Of a stretch of DNA of 16,411 nucleotides, positions 6,927 to 14,676 are shown piece after piece; positions within the stretch are counted from its first letter, which is position 1; each line of letters begins with the position of its first letter. Both the position numbers and the translations under genes were made by a program. The notes under the pieces were generated by a model. The model searched no databases. It was not told the DNA's origin and worked only from the letters and a program-made list of their open reading frames with translations. The DNA comes from DATEVL01 sp035471625 (GTDB lineage: Bacteria; Chloroflexota; Anaerolineae; Anaerolineales; E44-bin32): contig DATIPT010000163.1 in NCBI GenBank assembly GCA_035471625.1, forward strand, positions 1 to 16,411, in the 5' to 3' direction.

Positions 6927-6946
6927 CGCCGGCCGTAAGGCCGGCG
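6927..6946. terminator. Shared hairpin between convergent genes
   Basis: CGCCGGCC (6927-6934) and GGCCGGCG (6939-6946) form a perfect 8-bp stem closed by GTAA on the plus strand, a GNRA-type tetraloop in RNA. It sits 33 bases after the stop of the receiver gene and 1 base after the stop of the transpeptidase gene, so it can serve both strands. No T-run follows on either side, so classical intrinsic termination is doubtful. Confidence 0.5.
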
Positions 6947-6947
6947 A

Positions 6948-7985
6948 TTACGTCCAGTAGACATGCACCGAGGTGCCGTAACCGCTGCGCAGGCGGTCAG
7001 CGTACGTAGCCGGGGGGTTGCACCATCGGTACAGCCACTTGGCCTCCTCGACCCGCATGTTGACGCATCCGTGGCTGCGCGGGATCCCGAAATCCGTATG
7101 CCAGTACGTCCCGTGGAAGCCGACGCCGGTCTCGTGGAAGAAGGAGACCCAGGGCACGCCTGGAAGCTCATACGCTTCCACGTCGGATGTGACGTGACCG
7201 TCGCCCATGTGCCGACTCGGCGTCTTCTTGGTCACGTTGAAGTAGCCTTCCGGCGTGATCGTCGGCACTCCATTCTCGGATGGGCGCCGGTCAGGGATCC
7301 CGCTCGAGATGCGCGTTCGCAGGACGAGGCGCCTGCCTTCGAACGCAAGCACTTCTTGCCGGGTGAGCGACACTTCGATCCGCTTCTCGCGTGGCGGGAT
7401 CTCCGGTGAAATCGGTTCGAGTTCGCTGGGATCGATCCGGCGCAGGTGCTCTGCCGGGACGCAGTATCGCACCTTGCGCATGTCGTCGATGATCCGGTAC
7501 CAACTGCGGCCTTCGCCACCGGCGACGATCGCCTCCACCCAATGGGTCGACTGGTAGTACAGGCGGTAGATCGGGTCGGAGGCCGGGTCGGGCTCACGGT
7601 AGCTGCGCGTGTAAGGTACGCTGACCTCGAATAGACCGCCGGCCTCGGGAACCCAAGCTTCGGGTTGCTGAGGGAGCCAGCGGACGAGCTGAAGGTTGCC
7701 TGAGTGCGCGTAGCCATCAGCGAGTCGATACCAGACCGGATTGTGCGACGGCCCATCGTCGGCCGTCTCCTGGGCCAGGAGGGTGTGCAGTTCGTCCCGA
7801 AGCAGACGGCCCAATCGGCGGGCGCGGAAGCTGGGTTCGGCGTACAAGCCGATCCATGTCGAGGCGACGCGGCCGAGACCCAGGCCAGGGTCTCCGACTT
7901 GAGGCGGAACGGGTCGGAAGGCGAGCGAGCCGGCGGAAAGGGCGGCAAGGCCCAGAAAGCCGCGACGGTCCAGGTGTGTTTCCAT
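6948..7985 (-). CDS. Tat-exported L,D-transpeptidase (YkuD family) with SH3-like domains
   Basis: 345 residues from ATG 7985. The N-terminus has a twin-arginine signal (DRRGFLGLAALSAGSLAF, 6-23), so export is probably folded, via Tat. Two regions look like bacterial SH3 domains (about 40-118 and 122-185). The YkuD catalytic domain follows (about 200-343), with HGTYWH at 291-296 and the active-site SHGCVNM (304-310, Cys307). The family cross-links peptidoglycan stem peptides or attaches proteins through an acyl-enzyme on this Cys. An in-frame ATG at 7994 overlaps the -10 box, so 7985 is chosen: it lies where a leaderless transcript would begin. The gene is convergent with the receiver gene and divergent from the hydrolase operon. 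Confidence 0.9.
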   Translation of the reverse strand: METHLDRRGFLGLAALSAGSLAFRPVPPQVGDPGLGLGRVASTWIGLYAEPSFRARRLGRLLRDELHTLLAQETADDGPSHNPVWYRLADGYAHSGNLQLVRWLPQQPEAWVPEAGGLFEVSVPYTRSYREPDPASDPIYRLYYQSTHWVEAIVAGGEGRSWYRIIDDMRKVRYCVPAEHLRRIDPSELEPISPEIPPREKRIEVSLTRQEVLAFEGRRLVLRTRISSGIPDRRPSENGVPTITPEGYFNVTKKTPSRHMGDGHVTSDVEAYELPGVPWVSFFHETGVGFHGTYWHTDFGIPRSHGCVNMRVEEAKWLYRWCNPPATYADRLRSGYGTSVHVYWT

Positions 7986-7992
7986 CGGTTCC

Positions 7993-8021
7993 ATTCTAGC
8001 GGCGGATTCGGGTCTCAACAA
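7993..8021 (-). promoter_or_regulatory. Promoter of the L,D-transpeptidase gene (near-leaderless)
   Basis: On the minus strand: -35 TTGTTG (8016-8021), a 17-base spacer and -10 TAGAAT (7993-7998). Seven bases separate the -10 from ATG 7985, so the mRNA should begin at or within a base or two of the start codon. The same TAGAAT-ATG layout occurs at the phosphatase gene. Confidence 0.6.
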
Positions 8022-8086
8022 CCCTGCTCCAGTCTCATCGGCCGGCGGGCCGAACGAGTTGGCACAGCCGGCGATTCGAGCTCAGG

Positions 8087-8092
8087 TATAAT
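8087..8092 (+). promoter_or_regulatory. -10 box of the hydrolase-thpR-SLOG-rsfS operon
   Basis: A perfect TATAAT 13 bases before ATG 8106; transcription would start near 8099, leaving a leader of about 5-7 bases. No good -35 lies at the usual spacing (TTGGCA at 8059-8064 is too far, 22 bases). Confidence 0.6.
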
Positions 8093-8105
8093 CGCCTTGG
8101 AGCCT

Positions 8106-8921
8106 ATGCTGGCCGATCGAATCACAGTGCAGGGCATGGAGATCGCATACCAGGCCGTCGGGCCGGAAGACCGCCCGGCGGTCGTGCTTCTCCACGGCTG
8201 GGCAAGCTCCCGCCGCATGTGGGAAGCCGCCCAGGCATCTCTGGCGGGCGGCTACCGGACCTTTGCTGTCGACCTACCTGGTCATGGCGAATCGACCAAG
8301 CCCTCTTGGTCCTGGTATTCCATCCCCAACTACGTCGACGTCGTCCTCCATTTCTGCGAAGCGCTGGGCCTCAAACGCCCGGCCGCGGTCGGGCATTCGA
8401 TGGGTGGAACGATCGCCCTCGAGTTGGCGGCACAGGCCCCCACCTTCGCCGAGAAGATCGTCGTGGTCAATCCGGTCGTCACAGGAAGGGTGTATGCACG
8501 CGCTCTCCCGCTCCGGGAAGCCTGGGTCGAACCGGCCGTTCGGGTCTCGCGTCGAGTCTGGCCGGCAGCCTCCCGCCTCCTGACCCGTCCCCCGCAGGCG
8601 CTGCGGCGGCATGCTCCTGGACATGTCCTGCGCAACTCCGAGGACTTCGGGATGACAACCGCCGACTCGGCCCTGGGTAGCATGAAAGCCGTCCTGACCT
8701 GGGATGTGTCCGACCGCCTGGGCCAAATCCAGGCCAAAACGCTCATCGTCGTCGGTGAAGGCGATCGGATCGTGTCACCGGCCGAGGGGGAGGCGGCCGC
8801 GCGACGGATCCGTCGGGCACAGCTCCTTCGCCTCGAGGCGGCCCATCATCCCAACGACGAAATCCCGGATGTGTTTCATCCGCTGCTGGCCTCCTTTCTC
8901 TCGGAGGGAGACGCGATCTGA
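8106..8921 (+). CDS. Alpha/beta-fold hydrolase
   Basis: 271 residues. It shows the full hydrolase signature: oxyanion HGW at 30-32, DLPGHGES (56-63), nucleophile elbow GHSMGG (Ser98), acid Asp220 (GEGDRIVS) and His247 or His248 near the C-terminus (AAHHPNDE). Members hydrolyse esters, lactones, epoxides or C-C bonds, and the substrate cannot be read from sequence. There is no signal peptide, so it is cytoplasmic. The start is ATG 8106, with a short-spaced GGAG. It is the first gene of the operon; its stop is 5 bases before thpR. Confidence 0.88.
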   Translation: MLADRITVQGMEIAYQAVGPEDRPAVVLLHGWASSRRMWEAAQASLAGGYRTFAVDLPGHGESTKPSWSWYSIPNYVDVVLHFCEALGLKRPAAVGHSMGGTIALELAAQAPTFAEKIVVVNPVVTGRVYARALPLREAWVEPAVRVSRRVWPAASRLLTRPPQALRRHAPGHVLRNSEDFGMTTADSALGSMKAVLTWDVSDRLGQIQAKTLIVVGEGDRIVSPAEGEAAARRIRRAQLLRLEAAHHPNDEIPDVFHPLLASFLSEGDAI

Positions 8922-8926
8922 GCACG

Positions 8927-9526
8927 GTGCGAGCCTTCTTCGCCGTGAACCTGGCGAGCGAGGTCCGGAACCGGATCGCCGAAGTCGAGGAGTCGCTGCG
9001 CTCGACTCTCCGGGGGGAGCCCATCGGTTGGGTCCACCCCGAACGGCTGCACCTGACCCTGCGATTCCTCGGCGAGACGCCCCACGATCAACTTAAAGAG
9101 GTCCGGGAGGTTGCCGACCTCGCAGCCCAATCGTGGGCTCCCTTTCAAATCGCGCTGCATGGCTTGGGATGCTTCCCTGATCGGAAGCGACCGCGCGTCG
9201 TCTGGGTTGGAGCCTCCGATCCGGCCGGCGCACTAGCGCGGATCGCTTCGGATCTCGAATCGATCGCCCGATCCTGCGGCTTCCGGCCGGAGACCCGGGG
9301 CTTTCACCCGCACCTGACCCTGGGTCGAGTCCGGGATCGTCTGAGCCCGGAAGGGTTGCGCACCCTTGCGGCAGCTTTGCAGGAGCACGCGCAGGCGGAT
9401 TTCGGCGCGTCAGCCGTCGACGCCGTCCATCTCATGGGGAGCCAACTACGCCCCGGCGGACCGGAGTACACGCCGATCGCCGCGCTCGTTCTGTCTCGCG
9501 ACCGGAGGGAGGCCGTATCGCCTTGA
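8927..9526 (+). CDS. thpR: RNA 2',3'-cyclic phosphodiesterase (2H family)
   Basis: 199 residues, typical for the family. The N-terminus MRAFFAVNL and the two HxTx motifs (HLTL with His42/Thr44; HLTL with His129/Thr131) define 2H phosphoesterases. The enzyme opens 2',3'-cyclic phosphates to 2'-phosphates and can ligate tRNA half-molecules in reverse. GTG 8927 is the start; the only strong purine run (8903-8910) is 16 bases away, so translation probably depends on coupling with the hydrolase gene 5 bases upstream. The 3' end overlaps the next gene by 4 bases (TTGA). Confidence 0.92.
   Translation: MRAFFAVNLASEVRNRIAEVEESLRSTLRGEPIGWVHPERLHLTLRFLGETPHDQLKEVREVADLAAQSWAPFQIALHGLGCFPDRKRPRVVWVGASDPAGALARIASDLESIARSCGFRPETRGFHPHLTLGRVRDRLSPEGLRTLAAALQEHAQADFGASAVDAVHLMGSQLRPGGPEYTPIAALVLSRDRREAVSP
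9504..9512 (+). promoter_or_regulatory. Ribosome binding site of the SLOG gene
   Basis: GGAGGGAGG, 10 bases before TTG 9523, inside the end of thpR. It supports the unusual TTG start that overlaps the thpR stop codon. Confidence 0.6.
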
Positions 9527-9990
9527 AGTGGTTCAGTGTGATCGGAGGTTCACAGGCAACATCGGACGAGGTGGCCCTGGCCGAAGAAGTCGGCCGGCGA
9601 CTGGCCGAGGCCGACGTAGGGATCGTCTGCGGCGGAGGCGCCGGAGTGATGGAAGCAGCGTGCCGAGGAGCGGCGGAGGCGAAAGGCTTGTCGATCGGGC
9701 TCCTCCCGGGCGGATCGGCCGATGAGGGAAACCGCTGGCTGACTGCATCGCTCCCGACGGGGATGGGAGAGGCCCGCAACGCCCTGGTGGTGCGGGCCGG
9801 GCAGGTTGTGATCGCCATCGGAGGCGGGCTGGGGACGCTTGCCGAAATCGCCCTGGCTCTCCGCATGGGGAAGCCCGTGATCGCCCTCCGAACCTGGACC
9901 GCCACGGCCCCAGACGGAGCCCCTCTTCCTGTGATCGCCGTCTCGAGCGCGTCGGAAGTCGTGTCCGCGGCGCTCCGGGAGGCGTCATGA
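9523..9990 (+). CDS. SLOG / LOG-like Rossmann-fold protein (TIGR00725-type)
   Basis: 155 residues. A Rossmann-like nucleotide-binding fold with GIVCGGGAGVMEAACRGA (33-50) and GGGLGTLAEIALA (100-112). These match the SLOG/TIGR00725 group once called putative lysine decarboxylases. LOG enzymes cleave nucleoside monophosphates with a PGGxGTxxE motif; here it reads GGGLGTLAE, keeping the catalytic-type Glu108, so phosphoribohydrolase activity is possible but unproven. It starts at TTG 9523, overlapping the thpR stop, and ends overlapping the rsfS start. Confidence 0.82.
   Translation: MKWFSVIGGSQATSDEVALAEEVGRRLAEADVGIVCGGGAGVMEAACRGAAEAKGLSIGLLPGGSADEGNRWLTASLPTGMGEARNALVVRAGQVVIAIGGGLGTLAEIALALRMGKPVIALRTWTATAPDGAPLPVIAVSSASEVVSAALREAS
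9977..9982 (+). promoter_or_regulatory. Ribosome binding site of rsfS
   Basis: GGGAGG, 4 bases before ATG 9987, within the end of the preceding gene; it supports coupled translation across the ATGA overlap. Confidence 0.5.
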
Positions 9991-10352
9991 CGTCGACCCC
10001 CGAGGCTCGAGGCCTGGCCCTGGCCCACACCATCATCGACGCCCTCGATCAGCACAAGGGCGAAGACATCCTCCTGCTCGATCTCCAGGGGGTGTGCGGG
10101 TTCACCGACTACTTTGTCGTCTGCACGGGAGCGAGCGAGCGGACCCTACGGGCCCTGGCCGAGGAAGTGGTTCGCCGCATGAAGAAGGACGAGAAGGTCT
10201 CGCCGCTCGGGCAGGAGGGGAAGGCCGCCGACGGCTGGATCCTGCTCGACTACGGGGACGTTGTCGCCCATCTCTTCTCTGGCGACCGAAGGGACTACTA
10301 TCGCCTCGAAGACATCTGGCGAGAGGGCAAGGTCGTCCTGCGCGTCCAGTAG
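9987..10352 (+). CDS. rsfS: Ribosome silencing factor RsfS
   Basis: 121 residues with the RsfS/DUF143 pattern: DILLLDLQG (27-35), FTDYFVVCTGAS (39-50), GWILLDYGDVVAHLFS (83-98) and the terminal YYRLEDIW. RsfS binds ribosomal protein uL14 on the 50S subunit and blocks subunit joining when nutrients run low. It is often next to nadD in other bacteria; here it is the last gene of an operon with a SLOG protein, ThpR and a hydrolase, which suggests RNA and ribosome maintenance. It overlaps the SLOG stop (ATGA) and ends 6 bases from the convergent ndk. Confidence 0.95.
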   Translation: MTSTPEARGLALAHTIIDALDQHKGEDILLLDLQGVCGFTDYFVVCTGASERTLRALAEEVVRRMKKDEKVSPLGQEGKAADGWILLDYGDVVAHLFSGDRRDYYRLEDIWREGKVVLRVQ

Positions 10353-10358
10353 CCGGGC

Positions 10359-10823
10359 CTACCGTGAGGGGGATTCGAAGACCCACGGATCCACGGCGCG
10401 ATCCCAAGATACAAGATCTTCCGGACCGAACCAGAGGGCGACTTCGGCGGCCGCCGTATCGGTGCCGTCGGAGGCGTGGGTGAGGTTGCGGCCGACCTCG
10501 AGGCCGAAATCGTGGCGGACGGTACCGGGGGCGGCCTCGGACGGCCGCGTGGCGCCCATCGTCTGCCGAACAGCGGCAATCGCTCCGGGTCCTTCCCAGA
10601 CCATCGCCATCACGGGGGCCGATGTGATGTATTCGACCAGCCCCGCGTAGAAGGGCTTTCCTTGATGAACGGCGTAGTGCCGCTCGGCAAGATCCCGACT
10701 GACCCGACAGAAACGAGCCGCCACCAGACGAAGACCGCGACGTTCGAGGCGGCCGATAATCTCTCCGATCAAGCCGCGTTGGACTCCGTCGGGCTTCACG
10801 AGCACCAGGGTTTTCTCCACCAT
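10359..10823 (-). CDS. ndk: Nucleoside diphosphate kinase
   Basis: 154 residues. Family motifs are clear: TLVLVKPDGVQRG (5-17), the Kpn-loop region (90-105), and GRNLTHASDG with the phospho-acceptor His116. The enzyme transfers phosphate from NTPs to NDPs and balances nucleotide pools. The usual R-[AG]-D-F near 104 reads RHDF here. A GGAGG lies only 2 bases before ATG 10823, which is short. It is convergent with rsfS and downstream of the TPR gene on the same strand, separated by a hairpin at 10838-10864. Confidence 0.95.
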   Translation of the reverse strand: MVEKTLVLVKPDGVQRGLIGEIIGRLERRGLRLVAARFCRVSRDLAERHYAVHQGKPFYAGLVEYITSAPVMAMVWEGPGAIAAVRQTMGATRPSEAAPGTVRHDFGLEVGRNLTHASDGTDTAAAEVALWFGPEDLVSWDRAVDPWVFESPSR

Positions 10824-10837
10824 CGCCTCCAGAATCA

Positions 10838-10864
10838 GGAAACTCGGGCCTGACCCGAGTTCCC
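10838..10864 (-). terminator. Hairpin between the TPR gene and ndk
   Basis: An 8-bp perfect stem (AACTCGGG 10841-10848, CCCGAGTT 10854-10861) with a 5-base loop, plus two further pairs beyond a mismatch. On the minus strand it follows the TPR stop codon by 25 bases and is followed by TTTCCTGATTCT, a weak T-rich tract. It may end the TPR transcript or lie in the ndk leader. Confidence 0.5.
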
Positions 10865-10889
10865 TGATGTCAACGTCGCTGGATCAGAC

Positions 10890-13800
10890 CTAGGCCGCGG
10901 AAACGCCGCGCTCATAGGCCTCGATCGCATCCTCCAGCCGGTCGCTCTTCATATAGGCATCACCGAGCGCCTGCCAGAGATCGGGTGCGCTTGGGTTGCG
11001 GTCCAGGGCGGTCTCGAGGTCGGACGTGACCTCCTCGAGCTTGTACTTCTTCTTGATCACGGCCGAGTAGCCGTTGGCCGCCCGCCGGAAATCTCCCAAA
11101 GCCAGGGCGTGCCGGGCGTCGTGCAGCTTGTCATCGATCCCGGGCTTGGCGGGCTTGGCCTTGGGGGCTCGCCGGGGTGGCTCGGGCGCCGCAGCGGCGG
11201 GCGGGAGCGGCGGCGGAACGGGCTCAGGGCGTCGGGCCTCGGTGACCGGTTGTGGCACTGGTTCCCGGACCGGTTCAGGCTCGGGTGCGGGCTCCGGCTC
11301 GGGGACGATCGGCTCCGGCGCCGGGCGTCTCGGTGGCTTGGGCGGAGCCGCGGCGGCCGGGGTCAGCCATTCCGGTATCTCAAGGTCCTGCTCCGGTTCC
11401 GCAGGGAGCGGCTGAGGTTCCTCGCGAGGCCTTGGGGCTTTGGCGCGAAGCCAATCAGGGACTTCCTCGAGGACATCAGTCGTCGGTTCCCTGTACCTCG
11501 GAGGCGCGGGGACCGGCTCCGGTTCAGGTTCCGGCTGGGCTTCGAAGGCGGGTTCCGGAGCCGAGGGGATTGGCTCGACCTCAGGTTCCTCTGCCTCGAG
11601 GACCGGCGGCGGGGGCTCATCGCGCGTGGGTTCCTCAATCGCCAGCTGCTCCCACGGTGGAACCCAGGTCTCGGCCAGTTCGTCGATCGCTTCGGGGACC
11701 GGCTCTGGTTCCGGAGCGGGAGACACGGCGGCGGCAACTGGGGGAAGGGGCGGGATGGTCGGCTCCTCTTCCGCGGGCTCCCCGGCCAGCATCCAGTCGG
11801 GGAGGGACGGCAAGGTTTCGTCCGTCGGAGCAGGCTCTTCCGCCTCCACCTCGGGCTCGACTTCAGGTTGGGAAGCCTCAGCGACGAGCTCCATCAGCCA
11901 ATCCGGGGCTTCCGGTTCGGGCATCGGCTCCTCAGCCGGAGGAGCCGGCTCAGCCTTCGGCAACGGGGGGACACCAGGGACTGGGGGACCAGCTTCATGC
12001 GGCGACACTTCTGGGGCAGACGTCGGAGGCACTTCCGGCTCGATGGGGGCCATTGCGGTAGGAACCGCTTCAGGGCCGCGCTCAGCGGCCAGCTCCTCAA
12101 GCCACTCCATCCCGGCTTCGGGCTCGTCAGGGATCGCCTTGGCCGGTTGCTCCGGGGGAGGTGGCGCCGCGGCCATGGCCGCTCCAACCCCAAAGGCGGC
12201 CGCAGCCGGCGGGATCGCTTCCGGGGCGGGGATCCCCTGCTTCGCAGCAAGGCTTTCAAGCCAGTCGAACACTTGCTCGTCGTCCATATCCCCGGCGGGT
12301 GCGGCGGGTGCGCGTGTGGGACTCGCTGGTTCGCCGGCTGACTCGGGTTGCTGTGCGGGCACCCCGTCCTGCTTCAGCAAGCGGAGCCATTCGCCGGTCG
12401 AGCCCGGTTGAGGTTGGGTATCGGTCGGGCTCAGGAGGTTGAGCCACTCCGCCGACTCATCCTTCGCCTCCGGCTCCACAGGAAGGGAAGCCTCGGCAGG
12501 CTGCGACTCGGCAGCAACTTCAGGGGGTTCAGCGATCCCCCGCAACCAGTCCTCCGAACCGGCCTCCTCGGCGGGGGCGCTCTCCGGCTCGGCGATCCCG
12601 CGGAGCCACTCGGGACCGGCCGATTGGCCCAGGGCCGCGCGGGAGTCGCCGGTGATCGGCGGCGCCATCCAGGATGGAGCGGAAGGCTCCGGCGCTTCCA
12701 TGTCCTCGGCTTTCGGCGTCGGAGGTTCAGACTCGGCGAGTTCCCGAAGCCACCCAAAGCCTTCGTCAGCTCCGGCTTCGCCGCTCGGGGCGGTTTCTCG
12801 AGGAGGTTGAAGCCACTCGGGTGTGGGCCCGGCGGGGGAATCCTCCCGAGGCGTGATCTGGGAAGCGCTCGCGCCTCCGGCGATCGTCTGAAGCCACTCA
12901 GGCAGCTCCGCGGGCTCGGGAGCCGGTTCAGCCGCCGACTCGTCCTCCGGGTACATCCCGGTCTGGATCGGTCCTTCGTCCTCTGCGGGCCACTCCATGT
13001 CCTCCGGCTCGATGCTCGATCCGACGGCGGCCGCAGCCGCGAGCCCGGAGAGCCACCCCGGCTTCGGGGTGGGGGCCTCCGTCGGCTCAGGCTCTTGCGT
13101 CACCGGCTGCTCAGCAAGCCATTCAGGGAGTTCCTTCTGCGCCGCCTCGTCTTCAATCGGTTGTTCGGCCTCCGGGGCGGCAGCTTCCTTGCGAGATCGA
13201 TCGCCCAGCCACGTCACGATAGTCGCCGTGGCTCCAGGGGATTGCTCCTCCATCCAAGTCGGCAGCGCCGGCGCATCTTCTGCAGCGGCCTTCAGCCAAT
13301 CGTCATCTTCGGGCTCCGCCCCGGCGGCGGGCGGTGGCGACCACCCCTGAGGAAGTCGCGGCTCTTCGAGACCCGACGCAGGAACTTCCGGCGCTGGTGC
13401 AGACTCCTCAATAGGTTCCTCTGATGCTTCCATCGAGGCGTCCGGGGGCGCGACATCCTTCAGCCAATCGGGGATATCGGCGCGAGCAAGGCCGTCTTCG
13501 GGTTCGGGAGCCGGTTCAGGCGGCAGCATACCAGCCTCCAGGGATCGCAATTCATCGTCCGAGAATGAAACCGGGCCTTCCTGAGCTTCACCAGTGCCTG
13601 GCTTCCATCCGGCCGCTTCCATCCAGTCCGGAATGGCGCTGTCGGCAGGGACACCTTCTGGTTCCGTTGCACGTTCCGGTGCAGCGGGAGGCGCCTCGGG
13701 GGCCTGCGCAGCTTCGCGCTCGCGTCGCTCCTTGGAGGCCGCGGCTGCGGCCCCGGTTGCCGTCGCTGCTCCCAACGAATCGAGCCAGGACGGGCGAAGA

Positions 13801-14627
13801 GGCCCGGACCCAGTTCTGCGCTGGGGCCCCGGGCCCGTCTCGACCCCGACGCCAGGCATCCAGGCAAGCTTCTCAATCCGTACGGCGTTCGCCTCGACTC
13901 TTGCCGGGTCATCCTGGATCGACTCGACGAGCGCCGAGTAGGGGTCGAGCGCCGCGACGCGTCGGTGGTAGGTCAGGGCCTCCTCCGTCCGGCCCTGAGA
14001 GTGGAGGGCGGCGGCCAGGATCCGGTTTGCCTCACGGCAGTTGGGGAGGGTCTCCAACACGGCGGAAGCCACTTCCCCGGCTTCGGCGCGCTGGTTCGTG
14101 CGCCAGTACATGTCAGCCAGGAGGACTTGCAGGTCCGGCCGCTCCAAGTCTTCCTGGAGCGCGGCGTGGAGTTCGGCGATGGCCTGTGGGTAGAGGTCGC
14201 CGTTGGCGTACATCCGGGCCAGGGCCCCCCGAGTGAGACGAACCTTGTGAGGTTCGAGTCCGTCGCGGCGGCCGATCAGGCGTCGGAGTTCGCCTTGCAC
14301 CGCGGCATTCGACGGGTTGGTCTCGAAGGCCCGCTCCATGTGCCAGATGGCGGCATCGATGTTGCCCTCGTCCTCTCGGACGACGCTCATACCGACGTGC
14401 GCGACGAAATCATCCGGGGCGGCTGAGAGGACGCGTTGGAAGATATCGGCCGCGTCGCCGTAGCGCTTGGCTTCGAGGTAGGCCTTCCCCAGCAGGCGGT
14501 ACGTGTCGAGATGGCGTGGATAAGTCTGCAGGATGTGCCGAGCATGCGCGATCGCTTCATCGAGCTGATCGTGCTCGATGAACTCGTCGATTTCCCTCAC
14601 GTAGGCGCGCAAACTCGTCTCAGCCAT
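10890..14627 (-). CDS. Large TPR protein with a disordered linker carrying repeated Trp-Leu/Met motifs
   Basis: 1245 residues. The N-terminal part (about 1-250) is a run of tetratricopeptide repeats (for example AIAHARHILQTYPRH, AADIFQRVLSAAPDD). The C-terminus (about 1164-1245) is a second small TPR block. Between them lie about 880 residues rich in Pro, Glu and Ala, predicted disordered, with 22 short motifs of type [PDE]-[DE]-W-[LM]; their Trp residues are at 281, 335, 388, 444, 458, 473, 503, 525, 578, 605, 626, 653, 674, 694, 728, 747, 789, 842, 910, 945, 1059 and 1087. There is no signal peptide or membrane segment, so it is probably cytoplasmic. It looks like a scaffold whose linker offers many docking sites; the partner is unknown. 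The start ATG 14627 has GAGAAGG 7 bases upstream. The long antisense reading frames in this gene come from its composition. Confidence 0.9.
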   Translation of the reverse strand: MAETSLRAYVREIDEFIEHDQLDEAIAHARHILQTYPRHLDTYRLLGKAYLEAKRYGDAADIFQRVLSAAPDDFVAHVGMSVVREDEGNIDAAIWHMERAFETNPSNAAVQGELRRLIGRRDGLEPHKVRLTRGALARMYANGDLYPQAIAELHAALQEDLERPDLQVLLADMYWRTNQRAEAGEVASAVLETLPNCREANRILAAALHSQGRTEEALTYHRRVAALDPYSALVESIQDDPARVEANAVRIEKLAWMPGVGVETGPGPQRRTGSGPLRPSWLDSLGAATATGAAAAASKERREREAAQAPEAPPAAPERATEPEGVPADSAIPDWMEAAGWKPGTGEAQEGPVSFSDDELRSLEAGMLPPEPAPEPEDGLARADIPDWLKDVAPPDASMEASEEPIEESAPAPEVPASGLEEPRLPQGWSPPPAAGAEPEDDDWLKAAAEDAPALPTWMEEQSPGATATIVTWLGDRSRKEAAAPEAEQPIEDEAAQKELPEWLAEQPVTQEPEPTEAPTPKPGWLSGLAAAAAVGSSIEPEDMEWPAEDEGPIQTGMYPEDESAAEPAPEPAELPEWLQTIAGGASASQITPREDSPAGPTPEWLQPPRETAPSGEAGADEGFGWLRELAESEPPTPKAEDMEAPEPSAPSWMAPPITGDSRAALGQSAGPEWLRGIAEPESAPAEEAGSEDWLRGIAEPPEVAAESQPAEASLPVEPEAKDESAEWLNLLSPTDTQPQPGSTGEWLRLLKQDGVPAQQPESAGEPASPTRAPAAPAGDMDDEQVFDWLESLAAKQGIPAPEAIPPAAAAFGVGAAMAAAPPPPEQPAKAIPDEPEAGMEWLEELAAERGPEAVPTAMAPIEPEVPPTSAPEVSPHEAGPPVPGVPPLPKAEPAPPAEEPMPEPEAPDWLMELVAEASQPEVEPEVEAEEPAPTDETLPSLPDWMLAGEPAEEEPTIPPLPPVAAAVSPAPEPEPVPEAIDELAETWVPPWEQLAIEEPTRDEPPPPVLEAEEPEVEPIPSAPEPAFEAQPEPEPEPVPAPPRYREPTTDVLEEVPDWLRAKAPRPREEPQPLPAEPEQDLEIPEWLTPAAAAPPKPPRRPAPEPIVPEPEPAPEPEPVREPVPQPVTEARRPEPVPPPLPPAAAAPEPPRRAPKAKPAKPGIDDKLHDARHALALGDFRRAANGYSAVIKKKYKLEEVTSDLETALDRNPSAPDLWQALGDAYMKSDRLEDAIEAYERGVSAA

Positions 14628-14647
14628 CGCTGGGCCTTCTCGTCAGG

Positions 14648-14676
14648 AGTATGCCCCACTTGGGAGGATTGCGCAA
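14648..14676 (-). promoter_or_regulatory. Promoter candidate for the TPR gene
   Basis: On the minus strand: TTGCGC (14671-14676), a 17-base spacer and CATACT (14648-14653, 4/6 match to TATAAT). Transcription would start near 14641, giving a leader of about 14 bases that contains GAGAAGG. The matches are modest. The 169-base gap to the upstream gene otherwise holds nothing I recognise. Confidence 0.35.

Noticed and set aside
10868..10873. Exact TTGACA (minus strand) before ndk
   Set aside because: No -10-like hexamer lies 16-19 bases downstream, where the hairpin stem sits, so I do not call a promoter here.
11109..12411. Two long reading frames on the plus strand inside the TPR gene (about 410 and 323 residues)
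   Set aside because: They are antisense to a well-supported protein and are made of low-complexity Arg-Leu-Gly or Ser-Gly runs that mirror the Pro/Glu/Ala codons of the linker. No start site or family signature supports them.
12530..12620. Near-identical DNA units in the TPR linker as a possible CRISPR or mobile repeat
   Set aside because: They encode the duplicated WLRGIAEP motif in frame, with no regular spacers, so they are protein-level repeats.
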